Assembly: GCF_009671205.1 (NCBI RefSeq)
Contig: NZ_CP045309.1
Span: forward strand, 124,001-188,000
Source: Micromonospora terminaliae
Lineage (GTDB): Bacteria; Actinomycetota; Actinomycetes; Mycobacteriales; Micromonosporaceae
Direction: 5' to 3'
Length of the DNA stretch: 64,000 nt
The notes under the pieces are model-generated. The model was not told the origin of the DNA and did no database searches. It was given only the letters and a program-made list of their open reading frames with translations. Shown in pieces: positions 42,979 to 51,189 of the stretch. The translations under genes were made by a program, and so were the position numbers. Position 1 is the stretch's first letter. The number at the start of each line of letters is the position of its first letter.

Positions 42979-43001
42979 CCGCCGGGAGCCGCCGCGCCGG
43001 A

Positions 43002-43883
43002 TCAGAGGCGGTCGGCCGCGACGAGGCGGTCGCCCGTGAAGGCGAGCAGCCAGCCGCCGCCCTTCGGGGTGGTGAAGTCGTCGGCGCGCCCGGTCAGCCG
43101 TTCCAGCGCGCCGGGGATCACCTTGCCCTGGCTGCACACGGCGACCGGTTCCCCGGCGGCGGCCAGCGCGGCCAGCCGGGCGGCGGCGGCCAGCGCGCAC
43201 TCGTCCACCTGCTGGCCGGGTCGCGGCTCGTCGAGGTCGCCGACCACCTCGATGGGCAGGTCCAGCAGGGCGGCCGCCGGGTCGAGGGTCTGCACGCAGC
43301 GCCGGGCCGAGGCGGAGACCAGGCGGGCCGGGCGGACCAGGGCGACTAGGGGCGCGAGCGCCTGCGCCTGGGCCCAGCCCTCGGCGTCCAGCGGCCGGCC
43401 GTCGTCCGGGCCGGTCCAGGTGCCCCGCTTGCCGGCGTGCGCGTGCCGGACCAGCAGCAGGGTGGCGGTGACCGGCGGCAGCGCCGCGAACGCGGCGATC
43501 ACCTCGGCGTCGTGCGGGTAGCTGACCCGGCGTGCCGCCTCGTCGGTGGGGAACCAGGCCACCTCGTCCACCTCGGTGTCCGGCTGGAAGCCGCCCCGGG
43601 CGACCGCCCGCATCGACCAGTAGTCGACGGCCTTCGACCGGCCCTCGCTGCGGTAGCGGGCGCCCGGCAGGCGTACCTGCGGCACGGCCCGGACGTCGGT
43701 CTCCTCGGCGACCTCGCGGACGGCGGCCCGCAGCGGGTGTTCGCCGGTGTCCAGCTTGCCCTTCGGCAGTGACCAGTCGCCGTACCGGGGGCGGTGCACG
43801 AGGCAGACCTCGACGCCGGATCCGGCCGGGCGCCAGACGACCCCGCCCGCCGCCCGGATCCGCACCGGCTCGTCGTCCGTCAT
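43002..43883 (-). CDS. mutT1: Nudix hydrolase fused to histidine phosphatase (MutT1-like)
   Basis: A 293-aa two-domain protein. The N-terminal Nudix box is GKLDTGEHPLRAAVREVAEETDV (about residues 41-63), preceded by LPK. The C-terminal domain is a histidine phosphatase with the RHG-type motif LLLVRHAHAGKR (about residue 160) and the second catalytic His region. Mycobacterial MutT1 has this architecture and hydrolyses 8-oxo-(d)GTP and diadenosine polyphosphates. It is the last gene of an fbiD-ppk-mutT1 operon on the minus strand, 40 bases after ppk, as in M. tuberculosis. The second Arg-His-Gly position reads RHA, seen in some relatives. Confidence 0.9.
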   Translation of the reverse strand: MTDDEPVRIRAAGGVVWRPAGSGVEVCLVHRPRYGDWSLPKGKLDTGEHPLRAAVREVAEETDVRAVPQVRLPGARYRSEGRSKAVDYWSMRAVARGGFQPDTEVDEVAWFPTDEAARRVSYPHDAEVIAAFAALPPVTATLLLVRHAHAGKRGTWTGPDDGRPLDAEGWAQAQALAPLVALVRPARLVSASARRCVQTLDPAAALLDLPIEVVGDLDEPRPGQQVDECALAAAARLAALAAAGEPVAVCSQGKVIPGALERLTGRADDFTTPKGGGWLLAFTGDRLVAADRL

Positions 43884-43923
43884 CCGCTCACCGTATGCCC
43901 GCTCCGAGCGGGCCGTGGTCCGG

Positions 43924-46215
43924 TCAGCCCGCCCTGCCGCCGACCCGGTGCAGGAGCAGGTCCTGGAGGTGGGTCAGCGGCGTGTCGTCGGTGCCGGTAC
44001 GCCGCTGCCAGGTGCCGTCCCCGGCCAGCTCGAACGCGTCCACCTCGGGGCTGAACGCGGCGGTCAGCACGTGGTCGAGCTCGGCCCGGGCCACCGGGTC
44101 GCTCACCTGCACCAGCGCCTCCACCCGGCGGTCGAGGTTGCGGTGCATGAGATCGGCCGAGCCCATCCAGAACTCCGCGTCGCCGTTGTTGCCGAACCGG
44201 AAGATGCGCGAGTGCTCCAGGAACCGGCCGAGGATCGAGCGGACCCGGATGTTCTCCGACAGGCCCGGCACGCCCGGCCGCAGCGTGCACATGCCCCGGA
44301 TCAGCAGGTCGACGTGCACCCCGGCGATGGACGCCCGGTAGAGCGCGTCGGTGATCTCCTCGTCGACCAGCGCGTTCACCTTGAACTGCACGAGCCCCGG
44401 CATGCCGAGCCGCACGTGCTCGATCTCCCGCTCGATCCGTTCCACGAGGCCGCTTCGGATGCCCTGCGGGGCCACCAGCAGCCGCCGGTACGCGGTCTGC
44501 CGGCTGTAGCCGGTGAGCACGTTGAACAGGTCGGTGAGGTCGGCCCCGATCTCCGGGTCGGCGGTGAGCATGCCGAAGTCCTCGTAGAGCCGGGCGGTCT
44601 TCGGGTGGTAGTTGCCGGTGCCGATGTGGCAGTAGCGGCGGATCTGGTTGCCCTCCTGGCGTACGACCAGGGCGGTCTTGCAGTGGGTCTTCAGGCCGAC
44701 CAGGCCGTAGACCACGTGGCAGCCGGCCCGCTCCAGGGTGCGCGCCCAGCCGATGTTGGCCACCTCGTCGAAGCGGGCCTTCAGCTCGACGAGCACCACC
44801 ACCTGCTTGCCGGCGGCGGCCGCATCGACCAGCGCGTCGACGATGGGGGAGTCGCCGCTGGTGCGGTAGAGGGTCTGCTTGATGGCCAGCACGTTCGGGT
44901 CGGCGGCGGCCTGCTCGACGAAGCGCTGCACGCTGGTCGCGAACGAGTGGTACGGGTGGTGCACCAGCACGTCGCCGTCCCGCAGGGTGGCGAAGACGCT
45001 GCGCGGCACCTCGCCCTCGGCGAGCCGGGGGTGGGTGGCCGGCACGAACGGCGGGTCCTTGAGGTCGGGCCGGTCGGCCTCGCCGTAGACCTGCCAGAGC
45101 GCCGAGAGGTCGAGCAGGCCGCGGACCCGGAGCACGTCGTGGCCGTCCATGTCCAGCTCGCGGACGAGCAGCTCCAGCATGTGGTCGGAGATGGAGGCGG
45201 CCACCTCGAGGCGTACGGGCGGGCCGAACCGGCGCCGCGCCAGCTCCCGCTCCAGGGCCTGGAGCAGGTCCTCGTCGCGGTCCTCGTCCACCTCCACCTC
45301 GGCGTTGCGGGTCACCCGGAACAGGTGGCACTCGACCACCTGCATGCCGGAGAAGAGCTGCCCGAGGTGCACGGAGATGAGGTCCTCCACGGGCAGGAAG
45401 CGCACCCCCGGCTCGTCGCGGGCCACCCGGACGAACCGGGGCACGTTGTTCGGCACCTTCACCCGGGCGAACAGCTCCGAGCCGCCGTCCGGGTCGCGTA
45501 CCGAGACGGCCAGGTTCAGCGACCGGCCCGAGATGTACGGGAACGGGTGCGCCGGGTCCACCGCGAGTGGGGTGAGCACCGGGAAGATGTGCTCCCGGAA
45601 CCAGGTGCGCAGCCGTTCCCGCTCGGCGTCGTCGAGGTCGCTCCAGCGCAGGATCCGGATGTCCTCGGCGGCCAGCTTCGGCAGCACGTCGTCGACGAAG
45701 CAGGCGGCGTGCCGGGCGACCAGGTCGGCGGTCTTCTCCGTGATCCGCTCCAGCTGGGTGCGCAGTGGCAGCCGGTCACCGCCGCGCACCGGCAGGCCGG
45801 CGGAGAGCCGGCGCTTCAGCCCGGCCACCCGCACCATGTAGAACTCGTCCAGGTTGCTGGCGAAGATGGCCAGGAACTTGGCCCGCTCCAGCAGCGGGGT
45901 GCGGGGATCCTCGGCCAGGGCCAGCACCCGGGCGTTGAAGTCGAGCCAGGAGAGCTCCCGGTTGAAGAACCGGTCCTCCGGCAGCGGCCGGGCTGTCGGG
46001 GGCTCCAGCTGCGGCCCCGGCCCCTCGACCGGGTCGAGGGTCTCCTCCAGCCCGGCGGAGGCCGCCGCGACGGGCTCCGGGCTGACGCTCTCCTCCGGGG
46101 GGCGGACGCGGCGGAACCGGCCGTCGGCGCCGCGGGTCGACGCGCCGTTGCGGGGCGCGCCGGGGTCGACGAGGTTACGGGGACCGTCGGGCTGCTCGCG
46201 AGGGGTGCTCACCAC
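43924..46215 (-). CDS. ppk: Polyphosphate kinase 1
   Basis: A 763-aa PPK1, reversibly making polyphosphate from ATP. After a ~60-residue low-complexity N-extension the N1 domain begins [24 protein letters not shown]. Catalytic segments include [24 protein letters not shown] N-domain elements, the His regions [19 protein letters not shown] and [21 protein letters not shown], the C1/C2 phospholipase-D-like half sites, and [25 protein letters not shown] with the autophosphorylated His. GTG 46215 and GTG 46212 are both possible starts behind a GAGG. It forms part of a conserved operon with fbiD (upstream) and mutT1. Confidence 0.95.
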   Translation of the reverse strand: MVSTPREQPDGPRNLVDPGAPRNGASTRGADGRFRRVRPPEESVSPEPVAAASAGLEETLDPVEGPGPQLEPPTARPLPEDRFFNRELSWLDFNARVLALAEDPRTPLLERAKFLAIFASNLDEFYMVRVAGLKRRLSAGLPVRGGDRLPLRTQLERITEKTADLVARHAACFVDDVLPKLAAEDIRILRWSDLDDAERERLRTWFREHIFPVLTPLAVDPAHPFPYISGRSLNLAVSVRDPDGGSELFARVKVPNNVPRFVRVARDEPGVRFLPVEDLISVHLGQLFSGMQVVECHLFRVTRNAEVEVDEDRDEDLLQALERELARRRFGPPVRLEVAASISDHMLELLVRELDMDGHDVLRVRGLLDLSALWQVYGEADRPDLKDPPFVPATHPRLAEGEVPRSVFATLRDGDVLVHHPYHSFATSVQRFVEQAAADPNVLAIKQTLYRTSGDSPIVDALVDAAAAGKQVVVLVELKARFDEVANIGWARTLERAGCHVVYGLVGLKTHCKTALVVRQEGNQIRRYCHIGTGNYHPKTARLYEDFGMLTADPEIGADLTDLFNVLTGYSRQTAYRRLLVAPQGIRSGLVERIEREIEHVRLGMPGLVQFKVNALVDEEITDALYRASIAGVHVDLLIRGMCTLRPGVPGLSENIRVRSILGRFLEHSRIFRFGNNGDAEFWMGSADLMHRNLDRRVEALVQVSDPVARAELDHVLTAAFSPEVDAFELAGDGTWQRRTGTDDTPLTHLQDLLLHRVGGRAG

Positions 46216-46266
46216 CTCATGATTCCCCGACGAGGGTGAACGGAAAATGAACTCGGGGCAGGTTGG

Positions 46267-47109
46267 TCACGCCATCGTCGGCAATGTCACCCGGACGACC
46301 TCGCCGGCGGCGTCCCGCTCGATGCGGACCCGCTGCCCGAGCCGGAGCAGCCGCAGGCCGGAGGCGTCGAACGCGCGGGCCGGGAACGCCAGCTCGGTGC
46401 CGTCGTCGAGGAGCAGCACGCCGCTGCGGGTCGACGCGTCGTAGGTGGCCACCGTGCCCTGCATGCCAGCACCGTACCCGACGTCCCCGCCGGCCCGGGC
46501 CAGCAGCGCGGCGGTGCGCGGACCGGCGCCGAGGCGGGCGGCGGCCGCGAGGTCGGCCGGGGTGTCCACGTCCCGGCGCAGCGTGGGCCAGCCGCCGGGC
46601 AGCGGCAGCGCCCCGCTCGCCGCGTGCGCCGCCGCCGAGCCGGGCCCGAACCGGGGCGCCAGGGGCACCCCGGGTGGCGCGGCGAGCAGCACGGTGCCGC
46701 TGCCCGGGGCGTCGGCCACGAATCCGCGTACCCCGTCGGCAGGAACGGCCCGGAGCGCCGCGGCCAGGTCGGCCGGGCGCAGCGCGGGCAGGTCGGCGGT
46801 CAGGCCGGCCACGGCGGCGCCCGCGCCGGCCACCGCCGCGCCGTGCCGGAAGGCCGCGTTCAGGCCGGCCGCCGGGTCCGGCGCGACCGCCGCGCCGGCC
46901 GCGGTCGCCTCCGCCGCGACCCGGGGATCGTCGGTCACCACGAGCACCCGGGCCACCGCCGGGCAGGCCCGCACCGCGCGGACCGTGTCGGCCGCGAGGG
47001 CCAGCGCCAGCTCCTCATGGGGTACGCCGGGCAGCGCCCCGCGCAGGCGGCTCTTCGCCACCCCGAGGCGCTTCACCGGCACCACCACGGTCCAGGTCGG
47101 CTCAGGCAC
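46267..47109 (-). CDS. fbiD: Phosphoenolpyruvate guanylyltransferase (FbiD/CofC) with extra C-terminal domain
   Basis: A 280-aa protein. Residues 1-~210 are the CofC/FbiD nucleotidyltransferase: TVVVPVKRLGVAKSRLRGALP, VLVVTDDPRVA, GLNAAFRHG, LTADLPALRPADL and RRDVDTPADLAAA. FbiD makes the enolpyruvyl-diphospho-guanosine precursor of coenzyme F420. Unlike the ~210-aa family, ~65 residues follow without a stop, starting MQGTVATYDASTRSGVLLLDDG. They look like a small OB or cold-shock-like beta-barrel (GQRVRIERDAAGEVVRVTLP). GTG 47109 is the start. Upstream of ppk in the operon. The fusion could instead be an unrecognised second start at that Met. Confidence 0.85.
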   Translation of the reverse strand: MPEPTWTVVVPVKRLGVAKSRLRGALPGVPHEELALALAADTVRAVRACPAVARVLVVTDDPRVAAEATAAGAAVAPDPAAGLNAAFRHGAAVAGAGAAVAGLTADLPALRPADLAAALRAVPADGVRGFVADAPGSGTVLLAAPPGVPLAPRFGPGSAAAHAASGALPLPGGWPTLRRDVDTPADLAAAARLGAGPRTAALLARAGGDVGYGAGMQGTVATYDASTRSGVLLLDDGTELAFPARAFDASGLRLLRLGQRVRIERDAAGEVVRVTLPTMA

Positions 47110-47220
47110 GTGACAATCCTGCCAGCCGCCCGGCGGTACCCTCACTGGCCGGACCGGGAGCGAGCAGGCATGATTTCGTCCCGGGGCGTGCGCGCGCGTG
47201 GGGCGGAACGAGGAGGCAGG

Positions 47221-47946
47221 GTGGCACCGCGGAGGCTGGGATTCTGGCCACGGTTCGCCGTGGTGCTGGTGAAGCCGGTGTTGACCGTCTGGACCCGCCG
47301 CACCTGGCGGGGGATGGAGCACCTGCCCCGCGAGGGCGGGATCATCATCGTGCCGAACCACATCTCGCACGCGGACCCGCTGGTGTCCGCGCACTTCATC
47401 CACGACGCCGGGCGCTGGCCGCAGTTCCTCGGCAAGGCCAGCGTGTTCCGGGTGCCGGTGATCGGCTGGATCCTGCACCGCTGCAAGCAGATCCCGGTGG
47501 AGCGCGGCAGCGTCGAGGCGGCCCGGTCGCTGGACAAGCTGGTGGCCGCCGTGCACGAGGGTGGCGCGGTGGTGATCTACCCGGAGGGGACCACCACCCG
47601 CGAGCCGGACCTGTGGCCCATGAAGGGCAAGACCGGCGCGGCCCGGCTGGCGCTGGCCACCGGCGCCCCGGTGATCCCGGTCGCCATGGTCGGCCCGGAG
47701 AAGATGTTCGACCCGCGGACCGCCCGCGTCGGGCTGCGCCCGCGTACCCCGGTGACGGTGGTCGCCGGGCCGCCGGTCGACCTGAGCCGGTGGGCGGGCG
47801 CCACGCCGACCCGGGCGATCCTGGAGGAGATGACCGACACGATCATGCTGCGGATCCGGGACCTGGTGGCGGAGATCCGCGGTGGCACACCGCCGCCGCT
47901 GTGGGAGCGGCCGGCCCGGACGCGTACGCCCGAGGTGACCGAGTGA
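47221..47946 (+). CDS. plsC: 1-acyl-sn-glycerol-3-phosphate acyltransferase
   Basis: A 241-aa PlsC-family enzyme acylating lysophosphatidic acid to phosphatidic acid. The catalytic NHX4D is NHISHAD, the FPEGTRS-like motif is IYPEGTTTREPDLWPMKGKTGAARLAL, and VPVIGWILHRCKQIPVERG is the third block. GTG 47221 behind GAGGAGG is used; ATG 47170 would add 17 unconserved residues. The gene is divergent from fbiD and upstream of gpsA, whose product makes glycerol-3-phosphate, so the pair supplies phospholipid precursors. Its TGA is shared as GTGA with a 20-codon micro-ORF. Confidence 0.92.
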   Translation: MAPRRLGFWPRFAVVLVKPVLTVWTRRTWRGMEHLPREGGIIIVPNHISHADPLVSAHFIHDAGRWPQFLGKASVFRVPVIGWILHRCKQIPVERGSVEAARSLDKLVAAVHEGGAVVIYPEGTTTREPDLWPMKGKTGAARLALATGAPVIPVAMVGPEKMFDPRTARVGLRPRTPVTVVAGPPVDLSRWAGATPTRAILEEMTDTIMLRIRDLVAEIRGGTPPPLWERPARTRTPEVTE

Positions 47947-48005
47947 GCGCGAGGAGTGAGCCGGTGTTGCGAGCCCCGCAGTCGCGAACGAAGGTGGCGC
48001 AGTGA
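47943..48005 (+). CDS. Bridging micro-ORF between plsC and gpsA (20 aa)
   Basis: GTG 47943 overlaps the plsC stop (GTGA) and encodes [20 protein letters not shown]. Its TGA (48003-48005) overlaps the gpsA GTG (GTGA). Four-base overlaps at both ends let one ribosome read through all three frames. The nucleotide sequence resembles dispersed intergenic sequence in Micromonospora, so it may be a repeat whose frame is kept open. Translation unproven. Confidence 0.4.
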   Translation: MSARSEPVLRAPQSRTKVAQ

Positions 48006-49009
48006 GCGGGCATGTCGCGGTGTTGGGAGCGGGCTCGTGGGGCACCGCCTTCGCCAAGATCCTTGCCGACGCCGGCCGGGAGGTGACCATCCTGGCCCGG
48101 CGCGCCTCGGTGGCCGAGGCGATCCGGACCGGGCGCCACAATCCGGACTACCTGCCGGACGTGCGGCTGCCCGACCGGGTCACCGCGACCGGTGACGCCG
48201 AGGAGGCCATCGCCGGCGCCGAGGTGGTGGTGCTCTCCGTGCCGTCGCAGACGCTGCGCGGCAACCTCGCCGAGTGGACCCCGTACCTGGACCCGGACGC
48301 CACGCTCGTCTCACTCATGAAGGGCATCGAGCTGGGCACCACCAAGCGGATGAGCCAGGTGATCATGGAGACCGCCGGGGTGCCGGCCGACCGGGTGGTC
48401 GTCGTCTCCGGCCCCAACCTGGCCCCGGAGATCGCCGCCGAGCAGCCGGCCGCGACCGTGGTCGCCGGCACCGACAGCCGCCGGACCGCCCTGGTGCAGT
48501 CGTCGATCCGCACGCCGTACTTCCGGCCGTACACCAACGACGACGTGATCGGCTGCGAGCTGGGCGGAGCCGTGAAGAACGTGATCGCCCTGTCGTACGG
48601 CATCGCGACCGCCATGGGCTTCGGCGACAACACCCGCGCCATGCTCATGACCCGCGGCCTGGCCGAGACCGCCCGGCTTGGCGTGGCCCTGGGCGCCGAT
48701 CCGATCACCTTCGCCGGGCTGGCCGGCATGGGCGACCTCGTGGCCTCCTGCACGTCGCCGCTGGCCCGCAACCGCACCTTCGGCGAGCACCTGGGCCGGG
48801 GGGAGACGCTGGAGCAGGCGCAGGCGGCCACCCGGCAGACCGCCGAGGGCGTGAAGAGCTGCCTCGCCATCCGGGACCTGGCCCGGGCGCACGGCGTCGA
48901 GATGCCGATCACCGAGCAGATCGAGCGGATCTGCCACGAGGGGATGGACCCGCGGCTCGCCGTGGACGCCCTCATGAGCCGCACCGCGAAGCCCGAGTCG
49001 TACGAGTGA
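48002..49009 (+). CDS. gpsA: Glycerol-3-phosphate dehydrogenase [NAD(P)+]
   Basis: A 335-aa cytoplasmic enzyme reducing dihydroxyacetone phosphate to glycerol-3-phosphate, the backbone of phospholipids. The nucleotide loop is [14 protein letters not shown] near the N-terminus. Conserved blocks include [83 protein letters not shown] with the catalytic Lys, and [26 protein letters not shown] 48002 has AAGG seven bases upstream. Located beside plsC; Rv2982c in M. tuberculosis has the same neighbours. Confidence 0.96.
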   Translation: MSGHVAVLGAGSWGTAFAKILADAGREVTILARRASVAEAIRTGRHNPDYLPDVRLPDRVTATGDAEEAIAGAEVVVLSVPSQTLRGNLAEWTPYLDPDATLVSLMKGIELGTTKRMSQVIMETAGVPADRVVVVSGPNLAPEIAAEQPAATVVAGTDSRRTALVQSSIRTPYFRPYTNDDVIGCELGGAVKNVIALSYGIATAMGFGDNTRAMLMTRGLAETARLGVALGADPITFAGLAGMGDLVASCTSPLARNRTFGEHLGRGETLEQAQAATRQTAEGVKSCLAIRDLARAHGVEMPITEQIERICHEGMDPRLAVDALMSRTAKPESYE

Positions 49010-49016
49010 GGCGGCG

Positions 49017-50129
49017 ATGACCGACGAGTGGGGTGACGGCACGCGCAGCGTGCACGCCGGGCTGCCCGCGCCGGAACCGGGCCAGCCCTTCCTGCCCGGG
49101 CCGGTCTTCGCGGCGCCGTACCACCTGGACCCGTGGCGGGGGCCGGAGGCGACCCCCAACGGGTACGGGCGGCCGGACAACCCCACCCGGCGGCTGCTGG
49201 AGGCGGCCGTCGGCGAGCTGGAGGGCGGCGACTGCCGGGTCTTCGCCAGCGGCCAGGCGGCCATCACGGGGCTGCTGCTGGCCCTGCTGCGCCCCGGCGA
49301 CACCGTGCTGCTCCCCGCCGACGGCTACTTCCCGGTGCGCGCCTTCGCCACCGCCACCCTGGAGGGCATCGGGGTACGCGTCGGTTTCGTGCCGACGGCC
49401 GGCCCGTACCCGTCGTTCGAGGGCGTCCGGCTGGTGCTGCTGGAGACACCGGCGAACCCCGGCCTGGACGTGGCCGACGTGCCGGCGCTGGCTGTCGCGG
49501 CGCACGGCGCCGGAGCGCTGGTGGCCGTCGACAACACCACCGCCACCCCGCTCGGGCAGCGCCCGCTGGAGCTCGGCGCCGACGTGGTGGTCGCCTCCGG
49601 CACCAAGGCCCTCACCGGCCATTCGGACCTGCTGCTCGGTTACGTGGCGACCCGCTCGGCCGAGCTGCTCGACGCGGTGACCGCCTGGCGGACCACGACC
49701 GGCGGGGTGCCCGGGCCGTTCGACTGCTGGCTGGCCCACCGCTCGCTGGCGACCGTGGACCTGCGGCTGGGCCGGCAGACCGCCAACGCCGAGGCGCTGG
49801 CCCGGCTGCTCGCCGGCCGCGACGATGTCACCGGCCTGCGCTGGCCGGGGCTGGCGACCGACCCGGCGTACGCGGTGGCGTCGGTCCAGATGCGACGGAT
49901 GCCGGGCGTGCTCTCCTTCGACCTGGGTGACGCCGACCGGGTCGCCCGGTTCCTCGACGCGTCCCGGCTGGTGTCCGCCGCCACCTCGTTCGGCGGGCTG
50001 CACACCACCGCCGACCGCCGGGCCCAGTGGGGGGACGACACGGCGCCCGGCTTCGTCCGGCTCTCCTGTGGCATCGAGGACGCCGCCGACCTGGTCGCCG
50101 ACGTGACCGCCGCGCTCGACGCGGCCTGA
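49017..50129 (+). CDS. Cys/Met-metabolism PLP-dependent lyase/synthase
   Basis: A 370-aa fold-type I enzyme of the cystathionine gamma-synthase/lyase family. The PLP Lys is in [19 protein letters not shown], and [24 protein letters not shown] and [39 protein letters not shown] are family blocks. This subgroup often has the GYGRPDNPT form and is annotated cystathionine gamma-lyase. The reaction (elimination vs replacement) cannot be set by sequence alone. It starts 7 bases after gpsA, with GAGGCGG as Shine-Dalgarno, so it is in the plsC-gpsA transcript. Confidence 0.88.
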   Translation: MTDEWGDGTRSVHAGLPAPEPGQPFLPGPVFAAPYHLDPWRGPEATPNGYGRPDNPTRRLLEAAVGELEGGDCRVFASGQAAITGLLLALLRPGDTVLLPADGYFPVRAFATATLEGIGVRVGFVPTAGPYPSFEGVRLVLLETPANPGLDVADVPALAVAAHGAGALVAVDNTTATPLGQRPLELGADVVVASGTKALTGHSDLLLGYVATRSAELLDAVTAWRTTTGGVPGPFDCWLAHRSLATVDLRLGRQTANAEALARLLAGRDDVTGLRWPGLATDPAYAVASVQMRRMPGVLSFDLGDADRVARFLDASRLVSAATSFGGLHTTADRRAQWGDDTAPGFVRLSCGIEDAADLVADVTAALDAA

Positions 50130-50155
50130 CGCCGGCCCGGCCGCTCCGCTACGCT
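50126..50155 (+). promoter_or_regulatory. Predicted promoter of the PrmC-like methyltransferase leader
   Basis: CTGACG (50126-50131), 18-base spacer and TACGCT (50150-50155), giving a start near 50162. The -35 overlaps the stop of the upstream lyase gene (50127-50129). Confidence 0.5.
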
Positions 50156-50161
50156 GACGGG

Positions 50162-50300
50162 GCAGCAGCGGCCCGCGTGGGCCCCGACCGGAGGAGGTGA
50201 GACCGATCCACCAGCAGAGGACCGGCGCTCCCTCCGAGTCCGCGTCGCCCCAGGGTTAGGCGACGCCGGGAGCGCCGACGAGCGTTCCGAAAGGCCTGCC
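50162..50300 (+). promoter_or_regulatory. Structured leader RNA of the PrmC-like methyltransferase
   Basis: About 139 bases. In order: a small hairpin GGCCC-GCGT-GGGCC (50170-50183), AGGAGGTGA (50192-50200), a perfect match to the nine-base complement of the 16S 3' end, then no ATG, GTG or TTG for 100 bases. A nested hairpin follows: outer 9 bp GGCGCTCCC/GGGAGCGCC (50224-50232 and 50268-50276) and inner 8 bp GCGTCGCC/GGCGACGC (50242-50249 and 50259-50266). The methyltransferase ATG at 50301 has its own weak AAAGG. This looks like a translation-linked regulatory leader. Confidence 0.55.
50197..50259 (+). CDS. Leader micro-ORF before PrmC-like gene (putative)
   Basis: A frame open from GTG 50197 (inside the Shine-Dalgarno) to TAG 50257-50259 encodes MRPIHQQRTGAPSESASPQG. 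The strong Shine-Dalgarno is optimally placed for an ATC at 50206 in the same frame, a non-canonical start, giving 17 residues. The stop codon sits in the apical loop of the long hairpin, so translation to the end would melt the outer stem. Translation is unproven. Confidence 0.35.
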   Translation: MRPIHQQRTGAPSESASPQG

Positions 50301-51092
50301 ATGCCAGCCACCCTGTTCTCCCCGGACCGTCCCGCCCTCGTCCGGCGGTTGCGCGCCGCCGGCTGCGTCTTCGCCGAGGACGAGGCGGAGCTGCTCATCG
50401 CCGCCGCCGACTCGGCCGAGGCGCTGACCGACCTGGTCGACCGCCGGGTCGCCGGCCTGCCGCTCGAGCACCTGCTCGGCTGGGCCGAGTTCTGCGGCCT
50501 GCGGGTCGCCGTCGACCCCGGGGTGTTCGTGCCCCGCGGGCGGACCGCCCTGCTGGTCACCGCCGCCGCGGCGGTGGCCGGCCCGTCGCCCGCCGTGCTC
50601 GACCTCTGCTGCGGTTCGGGCGCCGCCGCGCTGGTGCTGCACGGCCGGCTGGCGCCCCGCTGGCTGGCCGCCGCCGACGTCGACCCGGCCGCGGTGGCCT
50701 GCGCCCGGCGCAACCTGACCCCGCTGGGCGTGCCGGTCTACCAGGGCGACCTGTTCGCGCCGCTGCCGGCCCGGTGGCGGGGGCGGCTGGACCTGGTGGT
50801 GGCGAACGCCCCGTACGTGCCGAGCGACGCGGTGGCCATGCTGCCGCCGGAGGCGCGGCTGCACGAGGCCCCGGTGGCGCTGGACGGCGGCGCGGACGGG
50901 CTGGCCGTGCTGCGCCGGGTGGCCGCCGGCGCGGCCGAGTGGCTGGCCCCCGGTGGGCACCTCGCGGTGGAGGTGAGCGCCGGCCAGGCCACGGCGCTCT
51001 GCGCCATCCTCACCGACGCCGGCCTGGACCCGTCCGTGGTGCACGACGACGACCTGGAGGCCACCGCCGTCACGGCCCGCCGCCCCGGGTGA
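50301..51092 (+). CDS. PrmC-related protein N5-glutamine methyltransferase, substrate unknown
   Basis: A 263-aa class I SAM methyltransferase of the HemK/PrmC type. The SAM loop is LDLCCGSGAAALVL. The catalytic NPPY is replaced by NAPY in VVANAPYVPSD, a change seen in the PrmC-related family with unassigned substrate. LEHLLGWAEFCGLRVAVDPGVFVPRGRTALLV is the PrmC N-terminal block (RxRTE-like). True PrmC methylates the GGQ Gln of release factors. A housekeeping prmC is expected elsewhere (next to prfA), so this would be a paralog. It is preceded by the unusual leader at 50162-50300. Confidence 0.87.
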   Translation: MPATLFSPDRPALVRRLRAAGCVFAEDEAELLIAAADSAEALTDLVDRRVAGLPLEHLLGWAEFCGLRVAVDPGVFVPRGRTALLVTAAAAVAGPSPAVLDLCCGSGAAALVLHGRLAPRWLAAADVDPAAVACARRNLTPLGVPVYQGDLFAPLPARWRGRLDLVVANAPYVPSDAVAMLPPEARLHEAPVALDGGADGLAVLRRVAAGAAEWLAPGGHLAVEVSAGQATALCAILTDAGLDPSVVHDDDLEATAVTARRPG

Positions 51093-51154
51093 GGCGCCCG
51101 GCCCCGCCCACCCGGGCGGGCCGCGCGACCGTGGCGGGACCCCGCGGCGGCAAC

Positions 51155-51160
51155 TAGCCT
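51155..51160 (+). promoter_or_regulatory. Predicted -10 of the ROK kinase gene
   Basis: TAGCCT places a start near 51168, leaving a ~20-base leader with the Shine-Dalgarno GGGAGG (51176-51181). Confidence 0.4.
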
Positions 51161-51189
51161 CAGGTCAGGCTCGGCGGGAGGCGGTGGCG

